A stretch of DNA of 64,000 nt, taken from NCBI RefSeq assembly GCF_000829035.1, contig NZ_AP012541.1:682001-746000 (forward strand), read 5' to 3'. The notes below the pieces were generated by a model. The model was given only the letters and a program-made list of their open reading frames with translations, had not been told where the DNA came from and did no database searches. Below are positions 16,206-25,108 of the stretch, in pieces. The DNA comes from Lacticaseibacillus paracasei subsp. paracasei. Lineage in GTDB: Bacteria; Bacillota; Bacilli; Lactobacillales; Lactobacillaceae. Both the position numbers and the translations under genes were made by a program. Each line of letters begins with the position of its first letter. The first letter of the stretch is position 1.

Positions 16206-17228
16206 TTAAGCAAACGGGCCAGTCAAAACAACCTTGCCCACTTCATGGCCACCTTCAACTAGAGCGGTCGCAGTCTTAAGGGTGTCAACCGAGATGGTGT
16301 CAAAATGCTTGGTCACTGATGCCTTGATTTGATGGTCCTGATAGAGTGAGACTAGACGGCTCAGAATAGCACCTTGAGAAGCCACATGATAATCAAAGTC
16401 GGTTTTGGCAAACATGTACTCATAATCAAAACTGGCAGCCTTATCTTTAACAACGGCCAAATCCAAACCAGTTTGTGGGCCAACAATACAGCCTATGTGG
16501 CCAAAGGCACGAATCAGTTGACTGGCTGCTGCCAAGTAAGGTTCTGGTTGATAAAGCAACGCGATACCGTCGACTGTTTGCAAGCCGGCATGTTGGACTT
16601 GGGCAATCAAATCCTGATGGTAATCCAGTGGTGTTGCAACGCCGTGATCAAGCAGCCAAGGATGATTTTTTGGACTGCTAGTTGCTAGGACGGTTAAACC
16701 GCTCCAACGAGCTAATTGACAAAGCATGGAGCCAACGCCGCCAGCACCGTTGATGACTAACAAGTGTTGTCCTTTATTAGCGTTGAATTCGGGGATAAAG
16801 CCCATTTTTTCGAAGAGTAATTCCCATGCGGTTAAACCGACAAGTGGCAGCGCAGCAAGATCGGCATCTGGGGCATCAGCTGGCGCGGCAGCGAGTAAGC
16901 GGGCATCAACTGCCTGATATTGCTGATTACTGCCGGGACGGTGTGTTGTTCCAGCATAGATGACGCGATCACCAGGCTTGAAGCCGGTGACATTGGCACC
17001 GATCTGTGTAATCGTCCCGACTGCATCATAGCCTTGAATTTGCGGTGTTTGATGCTTTCCAGCAACTTGTCGGCGTTTCGTATCAACAGGATTGACGGAG
17101 ACCCCGGCAACAGCCACGATCACTTCGCCTGACTGGGGCTGCGGCATTGGCAGCGTGAACTGTTGAAGACTGTTGGGTGCCGTGATTGGCAACCCTTCTG
17201 TAAAGCCAATTGCAAGATTTTGTGTCAT
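16206..17228 (-). CDS. MDR-family NAD(P)H-dependent oxidoreductase (quinone-reductase type)
   Basis: A 340-residue medium-chain dehydrogenase starting at ATG 17228 behind AAAGGG. The GroES-like N-terminal half (VSVNPVDTKRRQVAG, GYDAVGTITQIGANVTGFKPGDRV) precedes the Rossmann half with LVINGAGGVGSMLCQLARW. The zinc-binding cysteines and histidines of alcohol dehydrogenases are absent, so it belongs with quinone or enone reductases. The substrate is unknown. Single gene, convergent with its left neighbour. Confidence 0.87.
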   Translation of the reverse strand: MTQNLAIGFTEGLPITAPNSLQQFTLPMPQPQSGEVIVAVAGVSVNPVDTKRRQVAGKHQTPQIQGYDAVGTITQIGANVTGFKPGDRVIYAGTTHRPGSNQQYQAVDARLLAAAPADAPDADLAALPLVGLTAWELLFEKMGFIPEFNANKGQHLLVINGAGGVGSMLCQLARWSGLTVLATSSPKNHPWLLDHGVATPLDYHQDLIAQVQHAGLQTVDGIALLYQPEPYLAAASQLIRAFGHIGCIVGPQTGLDLAVVKDKAASFDYEYMFAKTDFDYHVASQGAILSRLVSLYQDHQIKASVTKHFDTISVDTLKTATALVEGGHEVGKVVLTGPFA

Positions 17229-17481
17229 CGAAATCGCCCTTTCTGTAAATAAAGACCTACTGTGATTGTAACCTTTTTCCACGAATAGTTGGAAGTTCCG
17301 GTTTTTTTTTGGTAAAATGTGCAAGATATTGCAAGGAACAGTATGGTGTTGGCACAGTTGGCGGTTGATGAATCTGCAGGTTATGAACCATTGATTGTCA
17401 TACTACCGGTTACCATGATGAAGACAGCGTGTGACGCGGCAGTGTTTCTAAGTCGAAGATCACATTTAAGGAGGCTGCATA

Positions 17482-17844
17482 GTGAAAAAACTTGGTACTA
17501 AGCGCGAATTGATCGGTGTTGTCATTGTCTTGCTGTTGGCAGCAGTAGGATTTGCGCTCTTTGCCTGGTATACGATGCGGCCAACAGATACCATTGGCAC
17601 GATTGCCACGATTTCTTTTGGACTTGTTTTGTCAGCATTGATTGGCATTGTCCTGATTTTAGACACGGCAGCGACCACGCGCTGGCGCCGATTCTGGGTC
17701 GATCTACTTTTTGCGGCATTGATGTTGACCCTGATTGATTATTTCTTCTTAGATACCACGGCACCATGGCAGATGTTGGTGGCAGGAGCAGGGGTCGCTC
17801 TGGCGATTGTCGCATTGCTGGCCATTAGAAAAATCGATGAGTAA
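17482..17844 (+). CDS. small four-helix membrane protein, unknown function
   Basis: A 120-residue protein starting at GTG 17482, placed by AAGGAGG at 17468-17474. Four hydrophobic segments (starting near residues 12, 42, 71 and 97) with basic ends (MKKLGTKRE, AIRKIDE) fit an integral membrane protein. No recognised family. Followed by a strong terminator. Confidence 0.7.
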   Translation: MKKLGTKRELIGVVIVLLLAAVGFALFAWYTMRPTDTIGTIATISFGLVLSALIGIVLILDTAATTRWRRFWVDLLFAALMLTLIDYFFLDTTAPWQMLVAGAGVALAIVALLAIRKIDE

Positions 17845-17894
17845 GTTGCTAAAAGAGTCAGATGAATAGGGTATAAGCCTAGTGAAAGTAAATG

Positions 17895-17926
17895 AAAACT
17901 CCCTGAAAATTTTCAGGGAGTTTTTT
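17895..17926 (+). terminator. rho-independent terminator
   Basis: AAAACTCCCTGAAA pairs with TTTCAGGGAGTTTT and runs into T residues, 50 nt past the small membrane protein gene. Confidence 0.85.
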
Positions 17927-17981
17927 GTCGATACTTGCTGATGGTAACAACTTGTGGCAAACGCTATTTGTTATTGCGCCG

Positions 17982-18461
17982 CTAGTTCATGCGTTGGACA
18001 GTCACAGGCACTGTTTTTGGCAAAACTTTCGTGAGTTCCGTCATAAAGTTTTGAAGACTTGCTTGGAAAGTCAGGCGAACCATGCGCCGTTTGCTAAGAG
18101 CGAAAACGGCAACAACCCATTCCTGACCATTAGGCAAACTAACCGGCGTCAACGTGATGCTGGACATGTTCGCGTAAGGAATAACGCGCGCCAGAATACC
18201 ATTCGCGATTAAGCGCGTTGGCGCCAATCCACCGGTACCAGCCATGATCGACAAAACCAAAAAGATTGAGATGAAGACAATGTAAGGCAAATTGTTGACC
18301 CGAGTGGTCATAAACCAAAAGCCTAGGAAAACTGCCCACATCAGCTGGGTGACAGCGTAACGTGAAGCAACTTGAATTTTACTTTGCCAATAAAGATAGT
18401 AACCGGCAAGCGCCATCAGGATGACGTCAAGGCCGATCAGAAAAACATTAAAATTATTCAT
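17982..18461 (-). CDS. membrane protein with C-terminal cytosolic domain, unknown function
   Basis: A 159-residue protein starting at ATG 18461 behind AAAGGAG. Three hydrophobic helices occupy about residues 5-85; the C-terminal 70 residues (SSITLTPVSLPNGQEWVVAVFAL, RMVRLTFQASLQNFMTELTKVLP) look like a small soluble domain. Its start overlaps the stop of the AI-2E-type permease by 8 nt, indicating translational coupling and a possible accessory role, but no family is recognised. Confidence 0.75.
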   Translation of the reverse strand: MNNFNVFLIGLDVILMALAGYYLYWQSKIQVASRYAVTQLMWAVFLGFWFMTTRVNNLPYIVFISIFLVLSIMAGTGGLAPTRLIANGILARVIPYANMSSITLTPVSLPNGQEWVVAVFALSKRRMVRLTFQASLQNFMTELTKVLPKTVPVTVQRMN

Positions 18462-19620
18462 GAGGAACTCCTTTTTGCTTCGTGTCATCTGTGGCATGCT
18501 CGGCTTCATAGAGCCCGGAAACCTGTTGATACCAACTGAAGAAGCGGGTGACCACGATCTTCAACACGGCGAATCCTGGAATGCCAAGAATAACGCCGAC
18601 TAAGCCGAATAGATTACCTGCTGTTAACAACACGACGACAATGGTGATGGGATGTAATTCAAGTTTACTCCCCATCACAAGCGGTGAGATGACTTGTGTT
18701 TCGATGAGCCATTCAATGAAAAAGACGATGATGACAGCTAAAATCATTCGCGGGGAGGTTAGGGCACCCATGATGAGCGGCGGAATCATCGCCAAGGCTG
18801 AGCCAAAGTATGGGATCAAATTCAGTGGGCATGCCAATAAGCCGAAGATAAGGCCATAACGTAAACCGATCACTGAATAGCCGACCATGAACATCACTGC
18901 AACGCATAAGGCAACGGTGATTTGACCTTGGACATAAGAACCGACCTTTTCATTCATCTCATGCAACATTTGCTTGACTGACCGGCGAAGTTTAGTTGGC
19001 ACGATATGAAGTACCATCGGCGTAAATTTGTCGCCGTCTTTTAACATGAAGAAAAGAATGATTGGCGCTGTTGAAATGGTGATGACGACATTACCAACAA
19101 TGCCAATTAAGTTCTGCAGTTGAGAAATTGTGCCGGTTACGAAGGCACCTTGTTTACCAGTGAAGAAACTTTGCACTTCTGCTGCAATCTCATTGAGATC
19201 ATGCTGTGAGAGAATATTCTGCTGGTCATTCAGATTATCCAACCATTTGCCAATTTCATCAAAGATTTGCGGCGCTGAATGGACAATACTGGTAATTTGA
19301 TTGCTTACTGCCGGAATGAAACGCAACAATCCCCACGCCAACAAACCGATCAGCACAATGAATAACAGGCCAATTGCCCAGCCACGATGAAGTCCGAATT
19401 TTTCTAATCGATTAATAATCGGGACAGTAAGGTAGAAGAGAATGCCGGCAAAGATAAACGGTGGCGCGATAATCCCGAGAAAATCCAGTACTGGCTGGAA
19501 AACCCACGCAATTTTAGTGAAAACGAAAATCACGAGCAATGCCAGTAACAAGTCAACTAGCAGGATCATAAACTTGCTATTAAGAAAGCGGCGATAGAGC
19601 CACGAGTCGGTATGTTTCAA
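18454..19620 (-). CDS. AI-2E family transporter (PerM/YdbI-like)
   Basis: A 388-residue polytopic protein. The TTG at 19620 lies 7 nt behind GGAGGG; an ATG further up (19671) has no ribosome site. Two N-terminal helices, a long soluble segment (SAPQIFDEIGKWLDNLNDQQNILS), then the conserved block GLRYGLIFGLLACPLNLIPYFGSALAMIPP and TQVISPLVMGSKLELHPITIVVVLLTAG identify the DUF20 family. Members move autoinducer-2, sodium or other solutes; luxS elsewhere in the window does not by itself make this an AI-2 exporter. Confidence 0.87.
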   Translation of the reverse strand: MKHTDSWLYRRFLNSKFMILLVDLLLALLVIFVFTKIAWVFQPVLDFLGIIAPPFIFAGILFYLTVPIINRLEKFGLHRGWAIGLLFIVLIGLLAWGLLRFIPAVSNQITSIVHSAPQIFDEIGKWLDNLNDQQNILSQHDLNEIAAEVQSFFTGKQGAFVTGTISQLQNLIGIVGNVVITISTAPIILFFMLKDGDKFTPMVLHIVPTKLRRSVKQMLHEMNEKVGSYVQGQITVALCVAVMFMVGYSVIGLRYGLIFGLLACPLNLIPYFGSALAMIPPLIMGALTSPRMILAVIIVFFIEWLIETQVISPLVMGSKLELHPITIVVVLLTAGNLFGLVGVILGIPGFAVLKIVVTRFFSWYQQVSGLYEAEHATDDTKQKGVPHE

Positions 19621-19709
19621 GGGGGTACCCTCCTCTACAATTGTGATACCTGTTGGATGTATAAGCTTCATGACAATAACAAACGATGAGAGCGACTAGC
19701 CAGATTTGC

Positions 19710-19850
19710 GGCAGGGCCTGTTTACGCTCATTAAAACGCGTTCACAGGCACAGAAACCTGCACATAAGGAACCTCCAACCTAAATGACCCAAGCCCGGCC
19801 ATTTAGGTTGGAGGCCACTTATGCTCCGATTTCTAAACGTGCCTGTTCAC
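19710..19850 (+). repeat. structured intergenic repeat, copy A
   Basis: Nested stems around a central hairpin: ACAGGCAC with GTGCCTGT (outer), AGAAA with TTTCT, CATAAG (19763-19768) with CTTATG (19818-19823), then a 15-bp inner stem (19772-19786 with 19800-19814). Flanked by similar GCCTGTTYACGCTC blocks. Same layout as the copies at 27859-28134 and 57916-58063, but with different paired sequences. No coding capacity. Confidence 0.75.
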
Positions 19851-19937
19851 GCTCTGTACCATTAATGATACTCGACTCATGGTCATATTTCGAGGATAGC
19901 CGTGTTAAAAGCGGATTGATTTGATGTTAAAAAAGAT

Positions 19938-20022
19938 TACATAAAATTTACAAACAACATGGAATAATCGTTACAAATCTTTAAAAACCCTAAATAAAGG
20001 CATCAAATGTAAATTTTATGTA
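19938..20022. promoter_or_regulatory. perfect 15-bp dyad upstream of a small membrane protein gene
   Basis: TACATAAAATTTACA (19938-19952) is the exact complement of TGTAAATTTTATGTA (20008-20022), separated by 55 nt of AT-rich DNA, directly upstream of a sigma-A-type promoter. It may be paired operator sites allowing DNA looping; the regulator is unknown. Confidence 0.5.
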
Positions 20023-20031
20023 TACAAAGGC

Positions 20032-20059
20032 TTTACAAAACTCAAAAATTGGGTATGAT
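20032..20059 (+). promoter_or_regulatory. vegetative promoter
   Basis: TTTACA (20032-20037) and TATGAT (20054-20059) with a 16-nt spacer, 65 nt ahead of the small membrane protein gene. Confidence 0.65.
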
Positions 20060-20123
20060 TAGAGTCACAACCAAAACGGTGAGTATATGTCGGTTTATCC
20101 GATACGGAGAGGAGTGACCCCAC

Positions 20124-20318
20124 ATGACAATCCTACGGGGCGCAAAATGGACATTAATTACTCTGACCCTCGTGGCAACCTTGCTGTTATTCAGCAACTT
20201 TGCGACAGCCGGCATTTTGTTAATCGCGCTTGATATTTTCTTGAGTTTCTTCTACGCGGTCATCAAAAGCAGATGTGATCGGCGTCAGATGCATAAGATG
20301 CCATTATTGCATAATTAA
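20124..20318 (+). CDS. 64-residue membrane peptide, unknown function
   Basis: Starts at ATG 20124 behind GGAGAGGAG. The N-terminus is a hydrophobic hairpin (WTLITLTLVATLLLFSNF, then GILLIALDIFLSFFYAVI) ending in a basic tail (KSRCDRRQMHK). Own promoter, an upstream dyad and own terminator make it a regulated single-gene unit. No family recognised. Confidence 0.65.
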   Translation: MTILRGAKWTLITLTLVATLLLFSNFATAGILLIALDIFLSFFYAVIKSRCDRRQMHKMPLLHN

Positions 20319-20330
20319 TTTAAGGATGAG

Positions 20331-20363
20331 GTCCACAGATGCTTTTTATCTGTGGACTTTTTT
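20331..20363 (+). terminator. rho-independent terminator
   Basis: GTCCACAGAT (20331-20340) pairs with ATCTGTGGAC (20348-20357), followed by six T residues. Confidence 0.9.
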
Positions 20364-20383
20364 GCTATTTAGGCATAAAATCA

Positions 20384-20412
20384 TTGCAAACGTTCGTTCG
20401 CTTTGGTATGCT
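20384..20412 (+). promoter_or_regulatory. lexA promoter with overlapping LexA-box-like operator
   Basis: TTGCAA (20384-20389) and TATGCT (20407-20412) with 17-nt spacing. CAAACGTTCGTTCG (20387-20400) lies over the -35 and spacer and matches the Gram-positive LexA box CGAACRNRYGTTCG at 12 of 14 positions. This fits autorepression of lexA. Confidence 0.65.
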
Positions 20413-20446
20413 TTGTGTAATCAATTAGAACTGAGGCGGTGAGCGG

Positions 20447-21073
20447 ATGCCAACACAAGCAAGTCAGAAACGTTGGAAACAAATTTTACAATCAATCTAT
20501 GATGCAATCGAGGATCATGGGTACCCGCCCACGGTTCGCGAAATCGGCAAATCAGTCGGTCTAAGTTCGTCAAGCACGGTGGCAGCGTACTTGGAGAAAT
20601 TGTTGGCGGCGGGACTTATTGCTAAGGATCCAGCGAAGCCGCGGACGCTTGAAGTGACCTCAGCCGGACGTGACTTCATTGGCGTTCAGGATCACGGTAT
20701 TCCGATCGTCGGCACAGTTGCTGCAGGGGTCCCGATTACGGCCATCGAAAATATCGATGATTATTTTCCGGTACCAGACGATCTTCCGTATGCCGCTGAC
20801 GAATTATTCATGTTGCGAGTTCAAGGTAATTCAATGATCAAAATCGGCATTTTAGATGGTGACCAGATTATTGTCAAGAAGCAGAATGACGCCGAGAATG
20901 GGCAGATTGTTGTTGCAATGACTGAGGAAGATGAAGCCACTGTCAAGCGATTTTATAAAGAAAAGAACGGCATTCGGTTACATCCTGAAAATGACAGTAT
21001 GGATGATATGTTCTTCCCGGATGTAACGATTCTTGGCATCGTTGTGAGTTTATATCGGCCTGCATTAGTTTAA
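20447..21073 (+). CDS. lexA: LexA repressor of the SOS response
   Basis: A 208-residue protein. Residues 1-70 are the winged helix-turn-helix (HGYPPTVREIGKSVGLSSSSTVAAYLEKL). The autocleavage bond is Ala93-Gly94 in TVAAGVP. The catalytic dyad is Ser129 in QGNSM and Lys167 in ATVKRF. Under DNA damage RecA filaments trigger self-cleavage and release of SOS genes. All key residues are present and the length is standard. The upstream region carries its own LexA-box-like site. Confidence 0.97.
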   Translation: MPTQASQKRWKQILQSIYDAIEDHGYPPTVREIGKSVGLSSSSTVAAYLEKLLAAGLIAKDPAKPRTLEVTSAGRDFIGVQDHGIPIVGTVAAGVPITAIENIDDYFPVPDDLPYAADELFMLRVQGNSMIKIGILDGDQIIVKKQNDAENGQIVVAMTEEDEATVKRFYKEKNGIRLHPENDSMDDMFFPDVTILGIVVSLYRPALV

Positions 21074-21140
21074 CCATTTGAAGTCGTGAATGACTAGGCT
21101 GGCAACTTAAATCCAATTAAAATGTACCATCAACAAAAGA

Positions 21141-21190
21141 GACATCAGCTGTGATCCCACAAAATATAGGATCACGGCTGATGTCTTTTT
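21141..21190. terminator. bidirectional terminator between lexA and the lipoprotein gene
   Basis: GACATCAGCTGTGATCC (21141-21157) pairs with GGATCACGGCTGATGTC (21169-21185, one G-T pair), followed by T residues on the plus side and preceded by A residues for the minus side. Confidence 0.9.
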
Positions 21191-21201
21191 GCTCAGACAC
21201 T

Positions 21202-21675
21202 TTATTGGTTTTGTTGGGCGAGGCGATCGAGATCGTCTTGTGGCACCTTTTTATAAACGGGACCATCGGGCAACTGCTTTAAGTTACCGGTTTTTGTTAA
21301 TTGAAATTGTATCGTATTAGCAGAGGCTTGCGGCTGCGCTTTACCAGTGAAGGTGAAGATTCGGCCTTTGAGGGTCAAATCAGCAGCAAAAATACCACTA
21401 TCAGTACTTTCAAAGACACCATCTCGATTGGCTAATGTTTCAAGATAGTAGCCGCTGGTGGATGAGGTGACTCGAATTGCTTTGGTCGCATCTTTTGTTT
21501 GGACGAACGCATGGCCAACCAATGTACCTAAGGTCGCTTTCGGAACAGTTTTTTTGACCGTGTGCGATTGTGATGTTGCGCTCGATGATGATGTTGTCTT
21601 TTTGGGGGTTGAGGTAGTTTGTGAGCAGCCTGATAAGATCAAGATTGCTGCTAGTAGCAGATAGCGCTTTTTCAT
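21202..21675 (-). CDS. small lipoprotein, unknown function
   Basis: A 157-residue secreted protein with a type II signal peptide: MKKRYLLLAAILILSGC, with the lipobox LSGC placing the lipidated Cys at residue 17. A Ser/Thr-rich linker follows, then a folded domain (GTLVGHAFVQTKD, GIFAADLTLKGRIFTFTGKA). Anchored on the outer face of the membrane. No family recognised; an AEC permease gene lies 13 nt upstream on the same strand. Confidence 0.8.
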   Translation of the reverse strand: MKKRYLLLAAILILSGCSQTTSTPKKTTSSSSATSQSHTVKKTVPKATLGTLVGHAFVQTKDATKAIRVTSSTSGYYLETLANRDGVFESTDSGIFAADLTLKGRIFTFTGKAQPQASANTIQFQLTKTGNLKQLPDGPVYKKVPQDDLDRLAQQNQ

Positions 21676-21688
21676 TCGACAGCAACTC

Positions 21689-22636
21689 CTAGTGAATGAA
21701 CTGGATGCAAGTCATCACGATTGGGATCACGATCATCGAAAGCAGCGTTGTTTCGGTGACCATGATAGCAGCGTAATCGGAATCCGCATCGTACAGTTTG
21801 GCAACAACAGGCGCATTGGTCATGACCGGCATGCAAGATTGCAAAATAAAGATTTGTTTCATCAAAGTTGGGACAGGGGCGAAGGCGACAAGCGCCGTCA
21901 TGAGTAACGGTGCAAAGAGGAAGCGGCCACTGAAAATACCCAAAGCTTCTTTGCTGATTCTTAATTTACCCCAGCCTGCTTGATGCAAAGCGATGCCAAT
22001 GAAGAACATGGAGCCAGGAACAGTTAAGGCACCGATATAAGTCAGATCGGCCATCAAGAAAGTCGGCAATTTGATTTTTAAAAGCACAAGCACAATCCCT
22101 AACATAAAACCGAGCAACGGCGGTGAGAACACTTTCCCAAGTACCTTTTTCAAATCAAATTTAGCTGGGCGCGGGCCGTCACCTTGAATAAGGTAAACGC
22201 CGATGGTCCAAAAAATGGTGGTGTTGGCCATGTAGTAGACCAACACATATGGCAGACTACTTGGCCCAAATAAGGCTAAGTTGACAGGCAAGCCGATAAA
22301 AACTGTGTTGGAGTTAAAAAACATTGACTTAAAGGTACCCTTACGTGCATGTGGCACCTTCAATAAGTAGCAAACCAGAAATGATAGGGCAAATAGGATC
22401 ATCATGGAAAGGACTGGGAAAAACAAATCTGGCAAGAGTCGCAGCAACATTGGCGCCGTGAATTTTGAAGCGATCGTGACAATCATGTAGGCTGGCAAAG
22501 CAACTTGGGTGACAACTTTGGCAATGATTTTACTTGAATGGTCATTAAACCACCCGCGTGCTGTCAGAAAATAGCCGATTGCGATTAGAATCAAAATTTC
22601 AAGAACACCAAAAACACTGGAAATAAATGCGGTCAA
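21689..22636 (-). CDS. AEC-family transporter (auxin efflux carrier fold)
   Basis: A 315-residue permease with ten hydrophobic segments. The TTG at 22636 is placed by AAAGGAGTG upstream. The conserved AEC segment FNSNTVFIGLPVNLALFG, shared with the malate transporter of this window (29826-30812), marks the substrate-binding crossover. The family carries organic anions such as malate; the substrate of this copy is unknown. It lies 22 nt behind the flavin-reductase-like gene and may share its transcript. Confidence 0.87.
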   Translation of the reverse strand: MTAFISSVFGVLEILILIAIGYFLTARGWFNDHSSKIIAKVVTQVALPAYMIVTIASKFTAPMLLRLLPDLFFPVLSMMILFALSFLVCYLLKVPHARKGTFKSMFFNSNTVFIGLPVNLALFGPSSLPYVLVYYMANTTIFWTIGVYLIQGDGPRPAKFDLKKVLGKVFSPPLLGFMLGIVLVLLKIKLPTFLMADLTYIGALTVPGSMFFIGIALHQAGWGKLRISKEALGIFSGRFLFAPLLMTALVAFAPVPTLMKQIFILQSCMPVMTNAPVVAKLYDADSDYAAIMVTETTLLSMIVIPIVMTCIQFIH

Positions 22637-22658
22637 ATACTGACACTCCTTTATAAAA

Positions 22659-23276
22659 TTATTTTGGCCGCCGCAGTGTAAAGGTGCGTCCAAGCTCGGC
22701 GTATGTCGGCCCGGCGAGGCGGGCAATCGGCGCCAAAGCGGTGGGATCAATGTGAAGCGTTGTCGGATCAAGAACCGTATCGGCAAAATGGAATCGGTGC
22801 ACTTCTAAAATGAAAAGATCAGTCAAAATGTCACCATCAGCGTTACGAATCGGCACGTATTGATAAAGCTTGGTTTCAAATCGAACACGCGCTGCCTGCA
22901 ACCCCGGCACCTGAATGTCCGTACTTGCAACTAACGGCAGGTCAATCAACGACAACTCGCTTTGATCAGGTGCTAAGCGGGCAGCTGTTTGATTCATGGC
23001 CTTCGTGAGATCTGCACTCACGATGTGAACAACGGCCTCGTGGCGCGCCAATAGATTTGCAGCGGTATCTTTTGCCTGACCCCGATCACGTAAAACTGCT
23101 ACTGACAACAGTGGCAGTTGGTTTGAAATCCCGGTCGTAAATGAAAAAGGCGCTAGGTTAATGAGGCCAGTCGTGTTTTGCGTGGTAATCCAAGCGATTG
23201 GCCGCGGGATCATACTGCCAGCCAGCAATTTATATTGATCACGCGCGGATAAGTCGGCGGCAGCAAGGTTGAACAT
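22659..23276 (-). CDS. flavin reductase-like (DIM6/NTAB family) protein
   Basis: A 205-residue FMN-binding split-barrel protein. ATG 23276 is preceded by TGGAGG. The signature YKLLAGSMIPRPIAWITTQN, then NLAPFSFTTGISNQLPLLSVAV, is characteristic of this family, which reduces flavins or acts as a partner to monooxygenases. No monooxygenase is adjacent; the downstream neighbour is an AEC permease. Exact reaction unknown. Confidence 0.85.
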   Translation of the reverse strand: MFNLAAADLSARDQYKLLAGSMIPRPIAWITTQNTTGLINLAPFSFTTGISNQLPLLSVAVLRDRGQAKDTAANLLARHEAVVHIVSADLTKAMNQTAARLAPDQSELSLIDLPLVASTDIQVPGLQAARVRFETKLYQYVPIRNADGDILTDLFILEVHRFHFADTVLDPTTLHIDPTALAPIARLAGPTYAELGRTFTLRRPK

Positions 23277-23490
23277 CGTGGTCCTCCAGAAAGTTGGTAA
23301 CGCGGCAGGTGCGTTAAATTGAGTGGGTCGCATTTGGGTGTGGTCATCAACTTGATTTTTCCCACTATGGTTGCAAGTTTAGCGCAGGCAGTTGGCGGCG
23401 TCAAAGTGGAACCATCATTTGGCATCATTGATGTCAGTCATGGCATGTTTTTTAAAGTCATCACAAGGATGTCATTGATCATATAAAAAC

Positions 23491-23514
23491 TGACACCTGA
23501 AAAATCGGGTGTCA
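23491..23514 (-). terminator. terminator of the Ser/Asn-rich protein gene
   Basis: TGACACC pairs with GGTGTCA around a short loop, with T residues on the minus-strand 3' side, 24 nt past the stop at 23538. Confidence 0.65.
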
Positions 23515-23537
23515 GTAAGATTTTTTAAGGGAATCAA

Positions 23538-24446
23538 TTAACTGGGATTACTGTTTGAAGCTGACGAGCTGCTGTCTGGTGACGGGGATGGTTGTTCACT
23601 AGATGCGTTCGAATTGCCGTCAGTTTGGGACTCGTTTTGACCGTTATTGTTATTTCCATTATGATTGCTACCGCTATTATCAACCGTGCTCTGTTGACTT
23701 TCCACACTCGGCTGAACAGAAGGCGCTGGCGCCGCTGATGATGGTGGCTCGCTTGGTTGGCTAACGATGACCGGTGCACTGCTGACAGTGCTTGACTGTG
23801 CGTTGGCTGTTTCTTGCGTGGTTTTGAATTTAGCCAGACTGGTTAGCTTTTTCTTCGATTTGCTTAGTGGCAAATTGGTCTCAACATAGCGATAACTGTG
23901 CGGTGTTTTGTTTTTCAGCGTAATCGTGTTGTTCAACTCGAATGTGAGCGTCTTGGTGTAGCTTCGAACAGTGCCGGTCGCGCCATCGACTGAATACTGG
24001 CGAACGGCAGTCGGCTTATTGTTCTTGTACGTCGTCGCACTTGCATATTCATAAACATTAGCGTGTTCGGATGTCAATGTTAGTTTGCCATTTTTACGCT
24101 TAAAACTGCCGGTGTCGTTGACGACAAATGGATGCCCATGAGGATCGAGAATGAGCAGGCGAGTGTAGGTTTGGTCATCTGTCAGCTTAACATAGACGGT
24201 TAAGTCATGTTGATCACGGTCTAGATCGATGACCGTGCCCGAAGCCTTATAAGTACCGCTGTTAAATGGGTGTGTGACGGTGACTGAAGGTGAAACACTG
24301 CTGCTGGAAGATGTCACCGGTCCTTGAACTTTAGCACCGCGAAGAACGAGCCACATAAAAACAGCTACAAAAATAACCGCGGCACCAATACCGGTGAGCG
24401 TGAGATAAAGCGTTCGACGATTCTTGCGAATACGTTCACGTCGCAT
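23538..24446 (-). CDS. membrane-anchored extracellular protein with low-complexity tail
   Basis: A 302-residue protein: short basic cytosolic head (MRRERIRKNRRT), one membrane helix (about 13-36), a soluble domain (GTYKASGTVIDLDRDQHDLTVYVKL...) with beta-rich character, then from about residue 220 a Ser/Pro/Asn/Gln-rich stretch (NGNNNNGQNE, PSPSPDSSSSAS). This is a typical cell-wall-spanning layout in lactobacilli. There is no LPxTG sorting signal, so anchoring is by the N-terminal helix. Function unknown. Confidence 0.78.
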   Translation of the reverse strand: MRRERIRKNRRTLYLTLTGIGAAVIFVAVFMWLVLRGAKVQGPVTSSSSSVSPSVTVTHPFNSGTYKASGTVIDLDRDQHDLTVYVKLTDDQTYTRLLILDPHGHPFVVNDTGSFKRKNGKLTLTSEHANVYEYASATTYKNNKPTAVRQYSVDGATGTVRSYTKTLTFELNNTITLKNKTPHSYRYVETNLPLSKSKKKLTSLAKFKTTQETANAQSSTVSSAPVIVSQPSEPPSSAAPAPSVQPSVESQQSTVDNSGSNHNGNNNNGQNESQTDGNSNASSEQPSPSPDSSSSASNSNPS

Positions 24447-24540
24447 ATTGTGCCTCCTGAAATAAGATGAAAAAGGTTTATTTTAATATAAGGAATGTCC
24501 AGTAGAAAGGCAATCTTTTACCAAATGCTTAACCTAACCG

Positions 24541-25101
24541 TTACACAATGACATCCCCATTAGCAAGAATCAAGGTTTGAATTGGAACATCAAACGGCTC
24601 CACAGGCCAAGCCACTTGCGGAAACGCCATCACGGGTGGTACCAGTGTGATCGTGTTGCCGCGATAAGTTGTCAGAAAGCGATCATAATAGCCGCCACCG
24701 AAACCGATGCGGTACTTGTCAGCCAGCGAAAAGCCAATGCCAGGCACCAAAATGAGATCAGGGGCGGCATGAATCTGATCGGCTTGATAAGGCGGCTCCG
24801 GGATACCAAAAGCACTGGTGATCAGCTTGTTTTTGCCAGGATCAGGTAGGAAAACCATTTGCCGCTTGGGCATGACCCGTGGTAAGTAGACGGCTTTATT
24901 GGCGTCGTGGGCCGCCTGAATAATTGGCTCGGTTGGGACTTCAAACGGTCCGCTTACGGTAACACCGATGCTGTGAGCACGTTGCCACATAGGTGTTTGA
25001 ACTAGTGCGGCCAAAAGCGCTGCACTGGCAGCCTGAGTCGCTTTCTGGACGGCTTTCAGACGTTTTAACTGAAGCGGGCGGAATTCGGCTTTGCTTGGCA
25101 T
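24541..25101 (-). CDS. 5-formyltetrahydrofolate cyclo-ligase
   Basis: A 186-residue protein. The family signature GIGFSLADKYRIGFGGGYYDRFL contains the ATP-binding GFGGGYYDR loop; N-terminal basic helices (RPLQLKRLKAVQKATQAA) bind the folate tail. It converts 5-formyl-THF to 5,10-methenyl-THF with ATP, recycling a storage folate. The DUF488 gene ends 7 nt upstream, so the pair is co-transcribed. Confidence 0.93.
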   Translation of the reverse strand: MPSKAEFRPLQLKRLKAVQKATQAASAALLAALVQTPMWQRAHSIGVTVSGPFEVPTEPIIQAAHDANKAVYLPRVMPKRQMVFLPDPGKNKLITSAFGIPEPPYQADQIHAAPDLILVPGIGFSLADKYRIGFGGGYYDRFLTTYRGNTITLVPPVMAFPQVAWPVEPFDVPIQTLILANGDVIV

Positions 25102-25108
25102 AGTGACC

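Noticed and set aside
23538..23780. repeat or CRISPR-like array in the Ser/Asn-rich coding tail
   Set aside because: The repetition is codon-level low complexity in a coding frame; there are no regular direct repeats or spacers. No CRISPR array was seen anywhere in the window.
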